Below are positions 34,265 through 45,754 of a DNA stretch of 64,000 bases, piece by piece. The translations under genes and the position numbers were made by a program. The first letter of the stretch is position 1. Every line of letters begins with the position of its first letter. The notes under the pieces were generated by a model, which worked only from the letters and a program-made list of their open reading frames with translations, was not told the DNA's origin and made no database searches. The stretch comes from Chelydra serpentina (lineage: Eukaryota > Chordata > Testudines > Chelydridae): the NCBI GenBank assembly GCA_037349315.1, contig JBAIAC010000222.1, positions 248,001-312,000 on the forward strand. The letters run 5' to 3'.

Positions 34265-34978
34265 TGTTCTTTGGGGGCGGGCGAGAGCAGAAAGTTGTGG
34301 AGGTTGCAGAACAGGGTTTAGTTAATTTCACGTCACGATCCCCCCAGGCCCTTTCCCTGCAGACACACACCCGACATTCTGCCATGCTGGGGAAACGCGT
34401 CATCTCTTTACTACAGTGGGGACCTGGCCCCTCCTGCCGGGGCTGAGCCCAGAGACATTTTCCAGCCTCCCCAGTAACACAGTCTGTGAAGGAAACGCTA
34501 GAAAGGAGCAGAAGCAAAGGGGCTGGGCAGGCTCCATAGGGGACACCGGCTCCCCCTGTTCCCTCCTGGGCCCCGGCCAAGCCCTGCTGCTGGCAGAGAA
34601 CAGCCGCCCCATCGCCACCCCTGAGGCAGCCACGTCTCGGGGCTCCCCAAACAGCCCCCCCAACCCCGACCCCCTTTGGGGAGTGACTTGGGGCAGCAAT
34701 TTCCCACCTGAACAAGGACAAAGGGCTTCATATAAACTGGGGGGGGGGAACATCCCAAATCTGGGGAGAATTTAAATGGCCGTTGGAGACTGATGGAGAA
34801 AATGGGGCAAAAGAAGAGACGGGAGAGTCCGTCATTGTGGGATTTTTGTAGCCACATGTGGTGAGGGGAGAGCAAAGGGGAAGAAGCGGAGAGAGAATTG
34901 TGATCAGTGTGTGAGAGGGACGTGGCACAAGGATGCAAACAGTGCCACACACAGACACTGACACACACACAGACACTG

Positions 34979-35011
<33 letters not shown>

Positions 35012-35069
35012 CACACACACACAGACACAGACACACACACGGACACACACACACACTTTCTTCTCCCCC
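34265..35069 (-). pseudogene. inverted KRAB-type 5' segment lacking its leader exon
   Basis: On minus it follows 20.5-21.46 kb closely, including the intron open frame and a (CA)n tract (34948-35056). Homology stops a few bases before the splice acceptor of the leader exon: minus 'tctcgcccgccccc' replaces 'tctcgccctgccagg'. The repeat array then begins. The coding leader is therefore absent. Confidence 0.8.
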
Positions 35070-35790
35070 TGGACTTTCCTGGCTCCCAGGGGACGCTCCA
35101 CCCCCCACGTGTCCCACTGTCCTTCCCCCGCCCGCAGCTCCGGCTCGTCCCCCCGCCGCTCCCGGCCCCACACAGGGGAACCCCCCTGCCCCAGGCTCTG
35201 TCCCCACCCGGGTCCCGGCGGGGCCGGGGCCGAGCCCGGCTGCAGCTGAGCCCAGCAGCTCCGTGATCGCCCCGGTGGCTCCAGCGCTGCCGGCAAACAC
35301 GGGACCCCCCCGGGAGCCGCTGCTCTGCCCCGCCCCCGGCTCCCAATGGAGCCAGAGCCCCGCCCCCAGGCGCTGCCCCGCCCCCGGGCTGTGCCAGAGC
35401 CCCGCCCCCAGGAGCTGCCCCGCCCACAGCTCACAATGGAGCCAGAGCCCCACCCCCAGGAGCTGCCCCACCCCCGAGCTGTGCCAGAGCCCCGCCCCCA
35501 GGAGCTGCCCCGCCCCCGGGCTATGCCAGAGCCCCACCCCCAGGAGCTGCCCCCACCTCCGGCTCACAATGGGGCCAGAGCTCCGCCCCCGGCTCACAAT
35601 GGACCCAGAGCCCCGCCCCCAGGAGCTGCCCCGCCCCCGAGTTGTGCCAGAGCCCCGACCCCAGGAGCTGCCCCGCCCCCGGGCAGTGACAGAGCCCCGC
35701 CCCCAGGAGCTGCCCCGCCCCCGAGTTGTGCCAGAGCCCCGACCCCTGGAGCTGCCCCGCCCCCAGGAGCTGCTCCGGCTCCTCCCTCCT
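35070..35790 (-). promoter_or_regulatory. CpG segment and GC-box VNTR, inverted copy
   Basis: Inverted duplicate of 19.8-20.53 kb: a CpG-dense stretch then tandem units with CCCCGCCCC. The NRF1-like sites of the first copy were not seen here. Probably an orphan promoter. Confidence 0.65.
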
Positions 35791-36319
35791 TCCCAGCCCC
35801 CACGGCTCCCAGCTGCTCCCTTCCTGTGTCTGCAAATCCCCCCGGGGGGGCTGCAGTGCTCACTGGGGCTGTCTCCAGGGGCTGATGTTGCCTCCATCTG
35901 TGCTTCACCTGGGGGAGGGGGGAGGAGCTGGGCCCAGGGTGAGCCAGCAAAGTGCGGGGGCAGGGAAAGAAGGGCTGTGGGGAAAGGTGGGTGTTTTACA
36001 GGAGGGGGAGGGGTGGATCCCGGGGGCGTCAGGAGAACTTGGGCAGCAGAGGCTCTGGGACATTGAGGGGACCCCCCCTGGTGGTCCCGGTGTTGGCCAG
36101 GGTTTGTACAGCACCTCGCACAATGGGGGGGGGGTCCCAATCTCAGTCCTGGGCTGCGGAGAACCTGGGAGCCCCGATCTCTGGTTCCTGATCACAGGTG
36201 CTGGGAATGGAGAGAGAGAAGCTCAGCACGGGAAGGGTTAATCCGGCGCTGGGTGCTGGCCCCGCTGGGCAGCGCTGCTGCTCTTAGGAGCGGCTCTTAG
36301 ACCCCCAGAGCGATCCCAG
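35791..36319. other. unassigned GC-rich sequence
   Basis: No exon with splice sites recognised; frames of up to 170 codons have no domain. Confidence 0.4.
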
Positions 36320-36391
36320 TCCCATGTGGTCTAGTGGGCAGGAGTCCTGGTTTTCACCCTAGTGGCCTAGGCTCAATTCCCAGGGTGGGAA
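36320..36391 (+). tRNA. tRNA-Glu (TTC), degenerate
   Basis: 72 nt: 'tcccatgtggtctagtggg', 'tcctggttttcaccc' with anticodon TTC, 3' 'gtgggaa', and TTTT at 36403-36406. T54 is C ('ggctcaattcc'), U-A pairs are lost in the anticodon stem (CCTGG/CCTAG), and the D loop is altered. Probably a pseudogene but still clearly Glu. Confidence 0.75.
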
Positions 36392-36978
36392 TAGTGCTGA
36401 GCTTTTGCTCAGGGGGAGGCAGGAAATGAAAGGAAGGTGGCAGGATCCTGCCAGCAGGGGAGATGGACAGTGCTGGGAGGGGCTCCCAGAAGTGGGGGTG
36501 GGGGGCAGAGGTCTGGGGGGAGATCAGAGAAGGATCCCAGCAGTGTGGGAAGTGGGCAGCATGGAGAGCACAGGCCTGGCACGGGGACTGGGGAGAGCGA
36601 ACGTGTCCCTCTAAACTCACCCACCGCAGACTTGACAGCCTGGGAAGAAGGACGTATTAGTTGGTTAATGTCAATCTTTGTGTAAACACACAAACCAATG
36701 GCAACATATTTCCATCGATTATAATCAAACTGACAGATGGGCAAAGTAAGAAACATGCTGCGTGAGAACATCTCCTATTCTCATCCTATGGGGTTCCCTG
36801 CTGCCTTTGGCACCACCGTGTGGGTGTTTCAATTCCCTCCTCGTTTTCACACAGAGACACAAGTTCCTTTGCACAGATACATGAACAGCAAAATCTTCCT
36901 GTGTCTCTTGTCTGAGCCAGGGCATTCGATTCCTTACAAACCTTCTCTCCTGCAGTGACAATGGTCAGACAGAAGGGA
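36392..36978. other. no gene recognised
   Basis: Unassigned mixed sequence before the MITE. Confidence 0.4.
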
Positions 36979-37102
36979 GTAGGGTGACCAGAGAGCAAAT
37001 GTGAAAAATCAGGACGGGGGGTGGGGGCTAATAGGAGCCTATATAACAAAAAGACCCCAAAATCGGGACTGTCCCTATAAAATCGGGACATCTGGTCACC
37101 CT
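36979..37102. mobile_element. short MITE, AGGGTGACCAGA family, copy 3
   Basis: Termini 'gtagggtgaccaga' and 'tctggtcaccct', flanked by AGAAGGGA on both sides (36971-36978 and 37103-37110), an 8-bp target duplication typical of hAT-type insertion. Confidence 0.9.
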
Positions 37103-37149
37103 AGAAGGGACGTGGCCACCTTTCCCCCGGCAGTGAGATATTTCATCTC

Positions 37150-37863
37150 CTCGTTCTTCATGCTGCTGTTGTTATTCCATGAATCATCAAGGATGGAATA
37201 AAAAGCTGAGTTTACTCCAGGGTGAGGAAAGAAAGGAGCCACCAACTCCCCCCAAAAATCTCAGTGCTCCAAAGAAAACCTGCCCCTGCTATCGGCATCA
37301 CTGATGTGCTGGGGATAGGATGGGGAAAGGGACTGTCTGAATTGTCTAGGTAGGGAATGAACCATCTACAGCAACATCATTAACCACAAACACACTCTCA
37401 TCATTCTCCAGCCAGCAGGGAAATGAGCAGGAATTCTTGCTGTTCAGCCATGGACACACTTACACAAGGGCACGGCAGTGAGTGTGTTGTGGAAGCTGGT
37501 CTGAGGAAACAATCACTCAGTGAGAACAGAACTAGAGTGTAGTGAGAAAACTGCACAAAGCCAGTAGTTGTGGCCGAGTGGTGAAGGCAATGGACTAGAA
37601 ATCCATTGGGGTTTCCCTGCACAGGTTCGAATCCTGTCAACTACGGAGGAACTTGTGGTTCTTTGGTTTCAGTCCCTGAGTATCCTTGGTGTCAAGGGGA
37701 GCTCGGTCTTGTCTCACTCTCAGGCTGTGTCCACACTACAGAGTTATGCTGCTTTAGTTGAAGTGTTTCAATTAAACACTCTGCTCCTTGTGTCACCAGA
37801 GCGCATCCACTCTAGCAACTCTTGCATCGCCCCAAAGAGCAGTGCATTGTGGGTAGCTATCAC
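37150..37863 (+). repeat. tRNA-Ser unit, copy 2
   Basis: Collinear with 57.57-58.02 kb and, inverted, with 10.57-11.11 kb. Its upstream part also resembles 45.04-45.40 kb before the Ala-type tRNA, so the Ser and Ala units share an ancestor. Confidence 0.8.
37564..37645 (+). tRNA. tRNA-Ser (AGA)
   Basis: 82 nt with perfect acceptor (GTAGTTG/CAACTAC, discriminator G), loop CTAGAAA (anticodon AGA) in a perfect ATGGA/TCCAT stem, Ser variable arm and box B 'ggttcgaatcc'. The D loop has 'gtggtgaagg'. It is the standard-anticodon reference for the two shifted Ser-type copies. Confidence 0.9.
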
Positions 37864-38640
37864 ATACCCAGCCCCATGCCCTGACTCCTGCACCCCCACA
37901 CATAACCAGCCCCCCACACCCCATGTTCTGACTCATGCACCCCTCTCACACACCCCACCCCACCAGACAGGAGCTCCTGCACCCACATCCCAACCTGCCC
38001 CCCTCGCACCAAACGGGAGCTGCCCCAGGTAAGCGCTCCACACCCCAACCCCCTGCCCCAACCCTGAGCCCCCTCCCTCACCCTGGCTCCTGGCCACACC
38101 CTGCACCCCAACTCCCAGCCTGCTCCTGCCCCCTACTCCCTCCCTGACCCTGCACCCCCAGCCCTGTGCTCAGTGCCCCCCACCCTCAGCTCAGTGCAGA
38201 GAGAGATGGGGTAGAACCAGGGAGAAGGTAGGTACCCGCTCTATGTGGGCAGGGGTGGAGGATTCTGTTTACCCCTCCCCAGCCCTTCTGTGCTTGCAGT
38301 TTACCCCCGGGCCCTCCCTTGCTCCAGGGACCAACCCTAGCTCCCGCCCCGCTGTGCTATTGACCCAGCCCCTGCCTTGCTCCAGTCAGCAGGGACTAAT
38401 CCTCCCCCCATGCCCCACTGTGCTCATCTGGCCCCTTGCCCCTGCCTCTCTCCAGCTGGGGACCAATCCTTTCCCCCCCCCCAGTGCCCCATTGTGCTCT
38501 TGCCCCTGGCCCCTTCATTCCACAGGGGGGGCCCAGAAATATGTTTGGCACCGGGCCCACAAAAACTAATCGAGCCCTGGATACCAGACTGCGATGGGGA
38601 TTGCATTGTCCTTTATTTGTATTTCCAATGGCATTTCTGT
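37864..38640. other. C-rich simple-like sequence
   Basis: From 37.87 kb the Ser-unit homology stops and a C/A-rich imperfect repeat follows ('ctgactcctgcaccccc'). No gene. Confidence 0.5.
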
Positions 38641-38832
38641 CTGTGATTTCGTTTTTCTTTGTCGAACGGTGTTTTCTCCTGGATCTGAGATTTAACTAGA
38701 AAAAGAAGAAGGCCTCAGGGTGCCAGATGGAGGAGCAGGCTGGGGCTAGGGCTGCTAAGAGACCCAGAGTAGCTGCCCTCTTTTTCTTGAGTAGTTTCGA
38801 TTCTGCACCAAATGTGCCCTTTCCTGAGGTGA

Positions 38833-38897
38833 GCCTGGCTAGCTCCGTTGGTCGAGCATCAGACTTTTAATCTGGGGTTCAAGTCCCTGGTCAGGTG
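38833..38897 (+). pseudogene. tRNA-Lys (TTT) relic, 8-nt deletion
   Basis: Head 'gcctggctagctccgttgg' and anticodon TTT intact, but the variable loop and the 5' T stem ('agggtcca') are missing, leaving 65 nt. The upstream flank 38.64-38.83 kb is shared with 50.51-50.68 kb. Confidence 0.85.
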
Positions 38898-39223
38898 TCG
38901 AGAAAATCATTTCCCCTTCGGGTATCTTCCAGAAGCAGCTCTCCAGTGGCCCTCCTTGACATTGGTTTTCCTCCTTTTGAGAACTTGGGCTTTCCTAGGA
39001 AGGGCCATTTACTGCCTGGGACTGACGGGGCGACTTTCTCACACGCCCACTGGCCTCCCAGTCTGGAGGAAGAAAGGCTTCTGGGTCTACAGCAAACCGC
39101 TGCGTGCCGACGTGTTGAGCAAATGCAGGGCTGGCAAGAGAGGCCTTGAGCGAGGCAGGAAAAAAATTGTCCGCCCAGGATCTTCTACACCACAAGTTAG
39201 AAAACCCCAAAGTTATCACCACC

Positions 39224-39294
39224 AATCCCATGGTGTAAGGGCAGCACTCAGGGCTTTGTATCCTGCTATCCAAGTTCAAGTCTTGGTGGGACCT
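39224..39294 (+). pseudogene. tRNA-Gln (TTG)-like relic
   Basis: Same Gln body and one-base-short D loop as 5181. Anticodon TTG in loop CTTTGTA, box B 'gttcaagtc' intact, 3' 'tgggacct'. The 5' acceptor 'aatccca' mispairs at two positions. Confidence 0.7.
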
Positions 39295-39322
39295 TCGGGC
39301 ATCTCTTTTGCCACCCAACACT

Positions 39323-39578
39323 CAGTAGCTTAGCCAGGTGGGGAGCGGAGATAGCGGCTGCTCCCGCTCTGAGCAGAAGTGGCACCTTAAAAATAAACGG
39401 GGCCTTAAAAATATATTTTAAGGGGGAACAGAGCTACCGAAGACCCGGAGCGAGTGAAGGGACGGGACCCGTCGTCGAAGTGCCACCGAACGGCTGGAGC
39501 GCCGCCGGGTGAGTACAAGGGGAGGCGCCTATTTTTTAGCTCCACTCCCCCTGTGCTCTGCACCTGGCTACACCACTG
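39323..39578. mobile_element. hAT-type MITE beside tRNA-Gln, second copy
   Basis: Same element and same insertion point as 5280-5627, shortened internally to 256 bp. Ends 'cagtagcttagccagg' and 'cctggctacaccactg'. Confidence 0.82.
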
Positions 39579-40215
39579 TTAACACAACTGGATGTTCCAG
39601 GGTTTCATCTTGCTCTCTCCAATGACGTGGGAGCCTGTCTTTTGCCCACTCGCTGTTGTGACTTGAGCGCCAGAGGGGACGTTTGATCCAGATGGCTGGT
39701 CCTGCCTGGAGTCCTGTAGGTAGGGGTGCGAGCTCCATTTCCTCTGAGCCCTGAAGCTGGGCTGCAGCCTGGCCTAGGAGGCAGCCCGATGGGTTGACCT
39801 ACTGCCCAACCTTCTGCTGATGAACTCCAGCCCTCACCCGGGCAGGGTTTGATGCAACACTTAAATTCCAGGACGCTGAGGGATTTCAGCTCCCTTTGTC
39901 CAGAGGGAACCTTCCCCCCCACTCCCAGCCAGATTCTTGTCCATGGGATCACTGTAGGGGGCTGGGTGCCTCTTTGTCTTCTCTCTCTAGGACAGGCCAG
40001 GGGACTATAACTGGGGCATCTGAGCACTCAAGACCTTCTGTGGAGCTGCCATTTCCCTTCCCCTTCTACGGTCTCATCTGTCATCTGGCGCTTCCTCAGC
40101 TCATTTCATCACCCTGTGTCCTGCAGGGGTTGGGGTTATCCCAAGGACAGGCCACTGGCAGAAGGAGAAGTGCCTTGCTGGACAGCTAGGGGAAGCTGGG
40201 AAAAGGAAGCCATCA
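39579..40215. other. Gln-unit and Val-unit flanks
   Basis: 39.60-39.80 kb is shared with 5.64-5.83 and 51.17-51.35 kb. 40.08-40.2 kb is shared with 23.04-23.15 kb. No gene in between. Confidence 0.6.
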
Positions 40216-40288
40216 TGTTTTTGCCTGGTTTCGAACCAGGGGCCTTTTCCGTGTTAAGCAAATGTGATAACCACTACACTACAGAAAC
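40216..40288 (-). tRNA. tRNA-Val (AAC)
   Basis: 73 nt on minus with anticodon loop TTAACAC (AAC), box B 'ggttcgaaacc', T stem CCTGG/CCAGG, discriminator A, and TTTT downstream (complement of 40201-40204). A G30-G40 mismatch in the anticodon stem is the main defect. Paralogue of Val-CAC at 23162. Confidence 0.82.
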
Positions 40289-40367
40289 TTCTTTCAAATT
40301 ACATCCACTTGGCTGGTGCTCACGCTGGCACACACCGATCGGCGAACCTGGAGAAAGTGGCAGCAGC

Positions 40368-40457
40368 CCTTCGAGAGATCAACGGGAAGAGCAAAGGTCT
40401 GGAGCCAGAGGTCAGGAAGTCAACCTTCTCTTGCCCTTGTGACTCCAGCTTGAAGGA
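40368..40457 (+). pseudogene. tRNA-Tyr relic, copy 4
   Basis: 'ccttcgagagatcaacgg' at the 5' end with a degenerate D arm, 'gtctggag' at the anticodon, and 'gcttgaagga' at the 3' end. Confidence 0.65.
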
Positions 40458-40629
40458 GAGCTTCTTTTCCTTCCCCTTGCTGAGAAAGAGCAAGAGAAGA
40501 AGGAAAGCCCAGGTGGGCACAAGTCCCCACTGTCTTTTCCTGCTGGGGAGCCTGAAATGAGGCAAGAGGTGGCTGAGGTGTCGGACTGCCAGGGAGCTCC
40601 CCGGCACCGCTGGCTGCCTGGGCTGAAGG

Positions 40630-40692
40630 AACACAGGGGAACTGTGCTGTGCCCATAACACAGAGGTGGATTAATCAAACCCTCTTCTGCTC
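40630..40692 (+). pseudogene. initiator tRNA-Met relic
   Basis: Shares 'gtgctgtgcccataacacag' and 'tcaaaccctcttctgct' with the iMet gene at 23628 and lies at the equivalent place after Val and Tyr. The 5' third is missing. Confidence 0.6.
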
Positions 40693-41138
40693 GCACCGGG
40701 CCTCCCGCTTCCTACCCTGGGCCTGCAAGCGAGGGGGCGGCTTGCACAGCGCCAAGAGTCTCACCTGTGAGGCAGGAGGCGGCTGACACCCGCAGCCTGC
40801 TGGGGAGCTCCCAGAAGTGATTAAGGGACAGAGACTCCTAAGTGCCCAGAGTAACTAGGGTTTGGGGTTCACGAGGCCGGTAAGGGGGTCGCTATGTCGG
40901 CCTTGTAACCCTGGGTGTCAGGTCGCTGTGCAGCTTTGATCTAGAGCTCTGATCCCAACATCCCACCAGCAGCCCACAGCCTCCCCCTGGGTCTGCCCCA
41001 CCTGGTTACTCCTCACAGGCTGACCTGACCCCGCTTCCAGCCCTGGATTCGCCCCCTAATCACCCTACTTCCAAATGAATGTGAGGAATGTGCAATTATG
41101 AGAGGGAATTTCCATCCCTCCAGCCAGTGTATTTCAGG
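40693..41138. other. unassigned
   Basis: 40.72-40.8 kb is a diverged copy of the sequence after iMet (23.73-23.83 kb). Nothing else recognised. Confidence 0.45.
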
Positions 41139-41211
41139 GCCCCAGTGGCCCAATGGATAAGGCATTGGCTTTCTAAGCCAAAGATTGTGGGTTCAAGTCC
41201 CATCTGGGGTA
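41139..41211 (+). tRNA. tRNA-Arg (TCT), intronless
   Basis: 73 nt: 'gccccagtggcccaatgg', loop TTTCTAA (anticodon TCT) in a perfect TTGGC/GCCAA stem, box B 'gggttcaagtccc', 3' 'ctggggta'. TTTTT follows at about 41220-41224. It looks intact. The body is the type otherwise used for Arg-CCU. Confidence 0.88.
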
Positions 41212-43639
41212 AAAAAACATTTTTATTCCTGTACGTCGCGAAGAAACCTTGGTCTTATTTTCACCAAGGAAGCTGGGAGATGTTGGAACACAAAGTACTG
41301 GGTCTTGGGAACAATCCCCCAGAAACGTCATCTTCCACTCGACAAATGCTTTCTAGACCCATCAGTAGCAAACACTTAATACCAGTGTTTGTCTGAGAAG
41401 AGAGTGCAGGGGAGTGTTTACTCTGACACGTCAATGAACGAATCACACAGAAAGAGCAAGGCCGTTGTGAAGGAGAATGGATCTGTCTGGAGACAAAGCA
41501 GACTCTGAGAATGAGCAACGGTGTGAAAAGAAATATTTTCCTTAATGATGTTATAGAATCCTGCTTTCGCCCTTCAAGACAAAATGGCTACATGGCATGG
41601 GTGCTGGAGGGAGAGGGGTCGGGCTCTGGGAGAGAGTTTGGGTGCAGGGTCCGGGCTCGGGCAGGGGTTGAGGTGCAGCAAAGGTGTTGGGGGCAGGTTC
41701 TTGGGGGATTTTGGGTGTGGGGGTCTGGGCTGGGGCAGGGGGTTGGGGTTAGGGTGATGGGTGCGGCGCTTACCTCGGGCATCTCCCGAAAGCGACCCAC
41801 ACCCCTGTTCTGATAGCAGCCCCTAGGTGGGGGAGGGCCGGGGGGTCTCTGCATGCCGCTGCCTGCAGACAGGACCCCCACAGCTCCAATTCCCACAGTT
41901 GACAGAATTGGCGCTCGGGGCGGGGGCAGTGTGTGGAGACCCCCCCCCCCCCCGCCCCAGGGTCCGCAGGGACGTGCCAGCTGTTTCAAGGAGTGGTGCC
42001 ACATGGAGCGAGGGCGGCAGGAAGCTGCCTTAGCCCCCTTGTGGTGGCGTCGGGGTCCCTGGGCCCGTTTAAATTGCCCGGGGGCGGCAGGCGGGACCAG
42101 GGGGGACACTCCCAGGGCCTGACGTCGCTTTCGACAACGATCAATCTTGGCACAGGATAGAAATGAAATGGCAGCAGAAGCTAAGGACTGAAAAGCCTCC
42201 GGGTTCGTCTGTGTGCATCGACTCCGAACGGGAACGGGAACTTGACTCGCTTTGGGGCTGCGGCCGGTGAAATATCTGGACAAAGTCACCCCGGAGATTG
42301 TGACACTGGGTGTGAGGAGCCTTGGAGCTTATTACAGTGTAATTAGCACGTTACGCTCGTGTTTGTAAAGGTGGATTCCCCAAGCAATCCCAAGCTGTTC
42401 TTCCACAGCCGGGTGATGGGGGGCAGCTGGGGATCTCCTCACTCTGGGGGGGAATCTCTCTGGGCCCCACTGTTAGTTCTCCATCGTATATCCCCCTAAC
42501 CACTCACACCCCTCCCCCACCCATTATCAGTGTTTAGAGCGACCCCCCCCCTCCCGTTAGTGGATACAGACTCTGTGACAGAGACTGACTGGGGCTCCTC
42601 TCGGCACGGCCCCAATGGGGAAGGAAAGAGACTGGGGGGGAGGGTGGGGAGTAGACGGGCAGAGGGAGTCAAATGGGGCTAAACCGGAATAGAGGAGATT
42701 TTCTTCCGGTTAAAATGTCCTGGAGTCTCGTTGCTGAAAAGCCGCATCTGGAGCGAGGGTTGAACCAGCAGCCTGTCAATGCCCAGGCAAAGGGGTGACC
42801 CCCAGAGACTGAGAGCTGCCGACTGCCCCACGGGGGCTAAGACGCACCTGCTGTGGTGCCCCTGGTTGGTGCAAAGGAGACTCTTGCCGGGGTGCTGAGT
42901 TCAGGCCTTACCCGGAGCCCTGGTGCCTATTCCCCATGTAGCTTCCCCACTTGCTTTGCCTCATTCCCGTGGAATTTCTCAGCAGCAAATAAATCGATTT
43001 ATTTGCTCCCCCCTCCCCTGGGGGCTGTGTCCTAGGGGCAGCCTGCACGCAGCCGCGATCAGCTGTTTGTGGGGCAGGCTCAGATCAGCTGCGTCCTGCC
43101 TCCCTGCTCCGGCAGGGGCCGAGTGAGTCTCACACACACACGAAAACACCCTTAGGGTGAGGTGCGGGCGGGACCACAGCCGGCCCCTGCTCACCTAGGG
43201 CCGCCCCGCACCTCTTGGGCTGATGGCCATGGCGTCCGTGAGTATGGCTGCTCCCGGGCAGCCAGGCTCCGCTCCGGCCACAGCAGGCAGCCGGTGACCC
43301 AAGGGAGCCCAGCTAGGCTGGGGCTGGGTTCAGTGGGGGATTAGGGGGAGGAGAAACCCTGGACCCCGGCAGGAGCCATGCTGGGTGGGGGAGGGGGGAA
43401 TGTGGAGAAGCCCAGACCCCGGCAGGAGCTGCACTGGGGGGTGGGGGGGGGGAAGAGGAGCCACCCTGGGGCTGAGAGGAGAGGCCCCGGACCCTGGCAG
43501 AAGATGTGCGGCTGAAGTCCCCGGCTCGGGAGCCCCACCCACCCTAGTGACAGAAGCTGCAGGGCTGAAGCCCTGACCCCACTCTGTGTGGAGCTGGTAT
43601 CTCCATTTCCCCCACCACCGCACAGCCATGAATGGATTT
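41212..43639. other. unassigned, GC-rich in part
   Basis: 41.58-42.12 kb is a GC-rich dispersed-repeat-like block with a 233-codon minus frame lacking any domain. No splice-flanked exon. The only tRNA-like stretch is at 42.74-42.83 kb. Confidence 0.4.
42742..42834 (-). pseudogene. possible elongator tRNA-Met relic
   Basis: On minus, 'ggggcagtcggcagctctca' resembles the D arm and 'gctggttcaaccctcg' the T arm of tRNA-Met. An extra stretch of roughly 20 nt replaces the anticodon. Weak. Confidence 0.28.
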
Positions 43640-43805
43640 AGCCTAGGAGGCAGGGTCAGGATTGGCCCCATTTGGCAGGTGGGATCTAGGGCACACAGAG
43701 GTGAAGTGACTTTCCCAAGGCTAAGCAGGGAGTCTGTGGCAGAGCAGAGACTCAAACCCAGAACACCTGAACCCTGTGCCTTAACCACTAGGCAACCTTC
43801 CCACC
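43640..43805 (-). mobile_element. MIR-like CORE-SINE
   Basis: On minus: tRNA-like head 'gcctagtggttaaggcac' and 'tgggtttgagtctctgctct', then the MIR core 'gccttgggaaagtcacttca' and 'cctgccaaatgggg'. This order matches MIR-type SINEs. Confidence 0.82.
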
Positions 43806-43959
43806 CCAGGAGGGGGAACTTCCTCTGCCACTTTGAATGTGTGGGCGGGAGCAGCCACTAGACAGAGCTGCCAGGAGGTGGGGAGCAGAGAGAGATGGGA
43901 AAAGGGACATGGGTGGGTGTAGCGGGGTGGTTACCTGCTCCTGCCCAGGAGGGGTTAAA

Positions 43960-45042
43960 ACAGCCCTACAGAGGGAGCAGTCAGGGAACGGGCAGTCAGG
44001 GGACATGGAATGGGGGTGCTGGATAGGGTGTGGGAGTCCCAGGGGGGCTGTCAGGGTCGGGGGTGTGGCTAGGAGCCGGGGCAGTCAGGGGACAGGGGGG
44101 TTGGATAGTTGGAGGGGTCCCGGGGGGTGATTAGGGGGCAGGGGGGTCTCTGGAGGGGGCGGTCAGGGAACAAGGAGCAGCGGGGGTTAGATGGGTCAAG
44201 GGTTCGGGGGGGAGGCCTGTCAGGGGCGGGGGTGTGGGGAGGGGCCAGGGCAGTCAGGGGACAGGGGTGTTGGATAGTTGGAGGGGTCCCGGGGGGTGAT
44301 TAGGGGGTGAGGGGGTCTCTGGAGCGGACGATCAGGGAACAAGGAACGGGGGGGGGGGATTGGATGGGTGAAGGGTTCGGGGGGAGCCTGTCAGGGGTGG
44401 GGGTGTGGCTAGGGGCCAGGGCAGTCAGGGGACAGGGGTGTTGGATAGTTGGAGGGGTCCCGGGGGGTGATTAGGGGGTGGGGGGGTCTCTGGAGGGGAC
44501 GATCAGGGAACAAGGAGCGGGGGGGGGATTGGATGGGTGAAGGGTTTGGGGGGGGGCCTGTCAGGGGTGGGGATGTGGAGAGGGGTCGGGGCAGTCAGGG
44601 GACAGGGGGATTGGATAGTTGGAGGGGTCCCTGGGGCTGATTACGGGGTGGGGGGGGTCTCTGGAGGGGACGGTCAGGGAACAAGGAGCGGGGGGGGGGT
44701 TGGATGGGTGAAGGGTTCGGGGGGGGCTGTCAGGGTCGGGGCTGTGGAGAGGGGTCGGGGCAGTCAGGGGACAGGTAGCGGGTAGGGTCCTAGGGAGGCA
44801 GTTACAGTGGGGGAGTCTCAGGAGGTGGCAGTCAGGGGACAAGGAGCAGGGAGGTTTAGATAGGGGGTGGGGTCCTGGGGGCAGTTAGGGGCAGGGTCCC
44901 AGGAGGGAGCAGTCAGGGGACAAGGAGCACGGGAGGTTGGGGGTTTTGAGGGGGGCTGGAAGTGGGAGGGAGTGGATGGGGGCGGGGCTAGGGCAGGGCT
45001 CCCTGGGTGCACACCCTAGTGAAATGTGCTGCGCACGCCTAT
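43960..45042. repeat. ~170-bp satellite inside a transposon-like end
   Basis: The landmark 'gcagtcaggggacagg' recurs at 44081, 44250, 44421, 44591 and 44760 (spacing 169-171). The block ends in 'gctgcgcacgcctatg'; its reverse complement starts CATAGGCG, the same octamer as the MITE at 57073. A diverged copy is at 22.19-22.66 kb. Confidence 0.85.
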
Positions 45043-45754
45043 GGCTGCTACAGTTATTTCATGGAGTGTCTGGGACGGGGGGAAAGCTGAGTTCACTCCA
45101 GGTGGAGGGAAAAAAGGACCCTGAAAATCTCAGGGCCTCAGGGAAAACCCAACTGCTGCTACCAGGGTCGCTGAGGTGCTGGGGATCTGCACGGGACAGG
45201 GACTGTGTGAACTGTCCAGGTGGGGAATGAATAACAATCTACAGTTAGATCCACCTCATTAAAACCGACACAGGCTAATCACGCTGCAGAGAGACGGGAA
45301 ACCGGGAGCGATTCTTTGCTGTCAGCCATAGACACAGGGACCCAATTGCACCGCAGTGAATGTGCCGGGGAAAGCTGGACTTTACAGGCAGGTGGAAATA
45401 GCAGATCCTAGAAACACCTGGAGCTCCCCATCCCACTTCTGCCACCGGGTCAGGGATTGAGCTGTCCACAGAGCCCCTCCCCCCCACACACACACCATGG
45501 CAGCTCCCCCCCAATACAGGGGAGAGGCTGAGTGTATCTCTGCACCCTGAGTCCAGGGCACGACTCTCTCTGCCCCACACATAGAATCTGGCCCTGCTCC
45601 AAAGTGACCCTAAAGAACCAGCAACCTCCACGAGAGCATGATCGGGGGGTGGGGGGCAGGGGCGGGGAAGGCTTCCAATGAAGTTTATAAGCCACTGGCT
45701 GCTTTGGAAGGAGGCAGGCTCTGAGTGTGAACAGCCAGACAGTCAGGTCTGTTT
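45043..45754. other. Ala-unit upstream flank
   Basis: 45.05-45.40 kb is homologous to 37.15-37.50 kb before tRNA-Ser. 45.4-45.75 kb has no recognised gene. Confidence 0.55.

Noticed and set aside
41588..42289. 233-codon minus frame
   Set aside because: GC-rich dispersed-repeat-like sequence with homopolymer C-runs; no domain and no splice sites.
43735..43800. Stand-alone tRNA gene on minus
   Set aside because: Box A/B-like sequence belongs to the head of a MIR-like SINE, as the core sequence follows directly.
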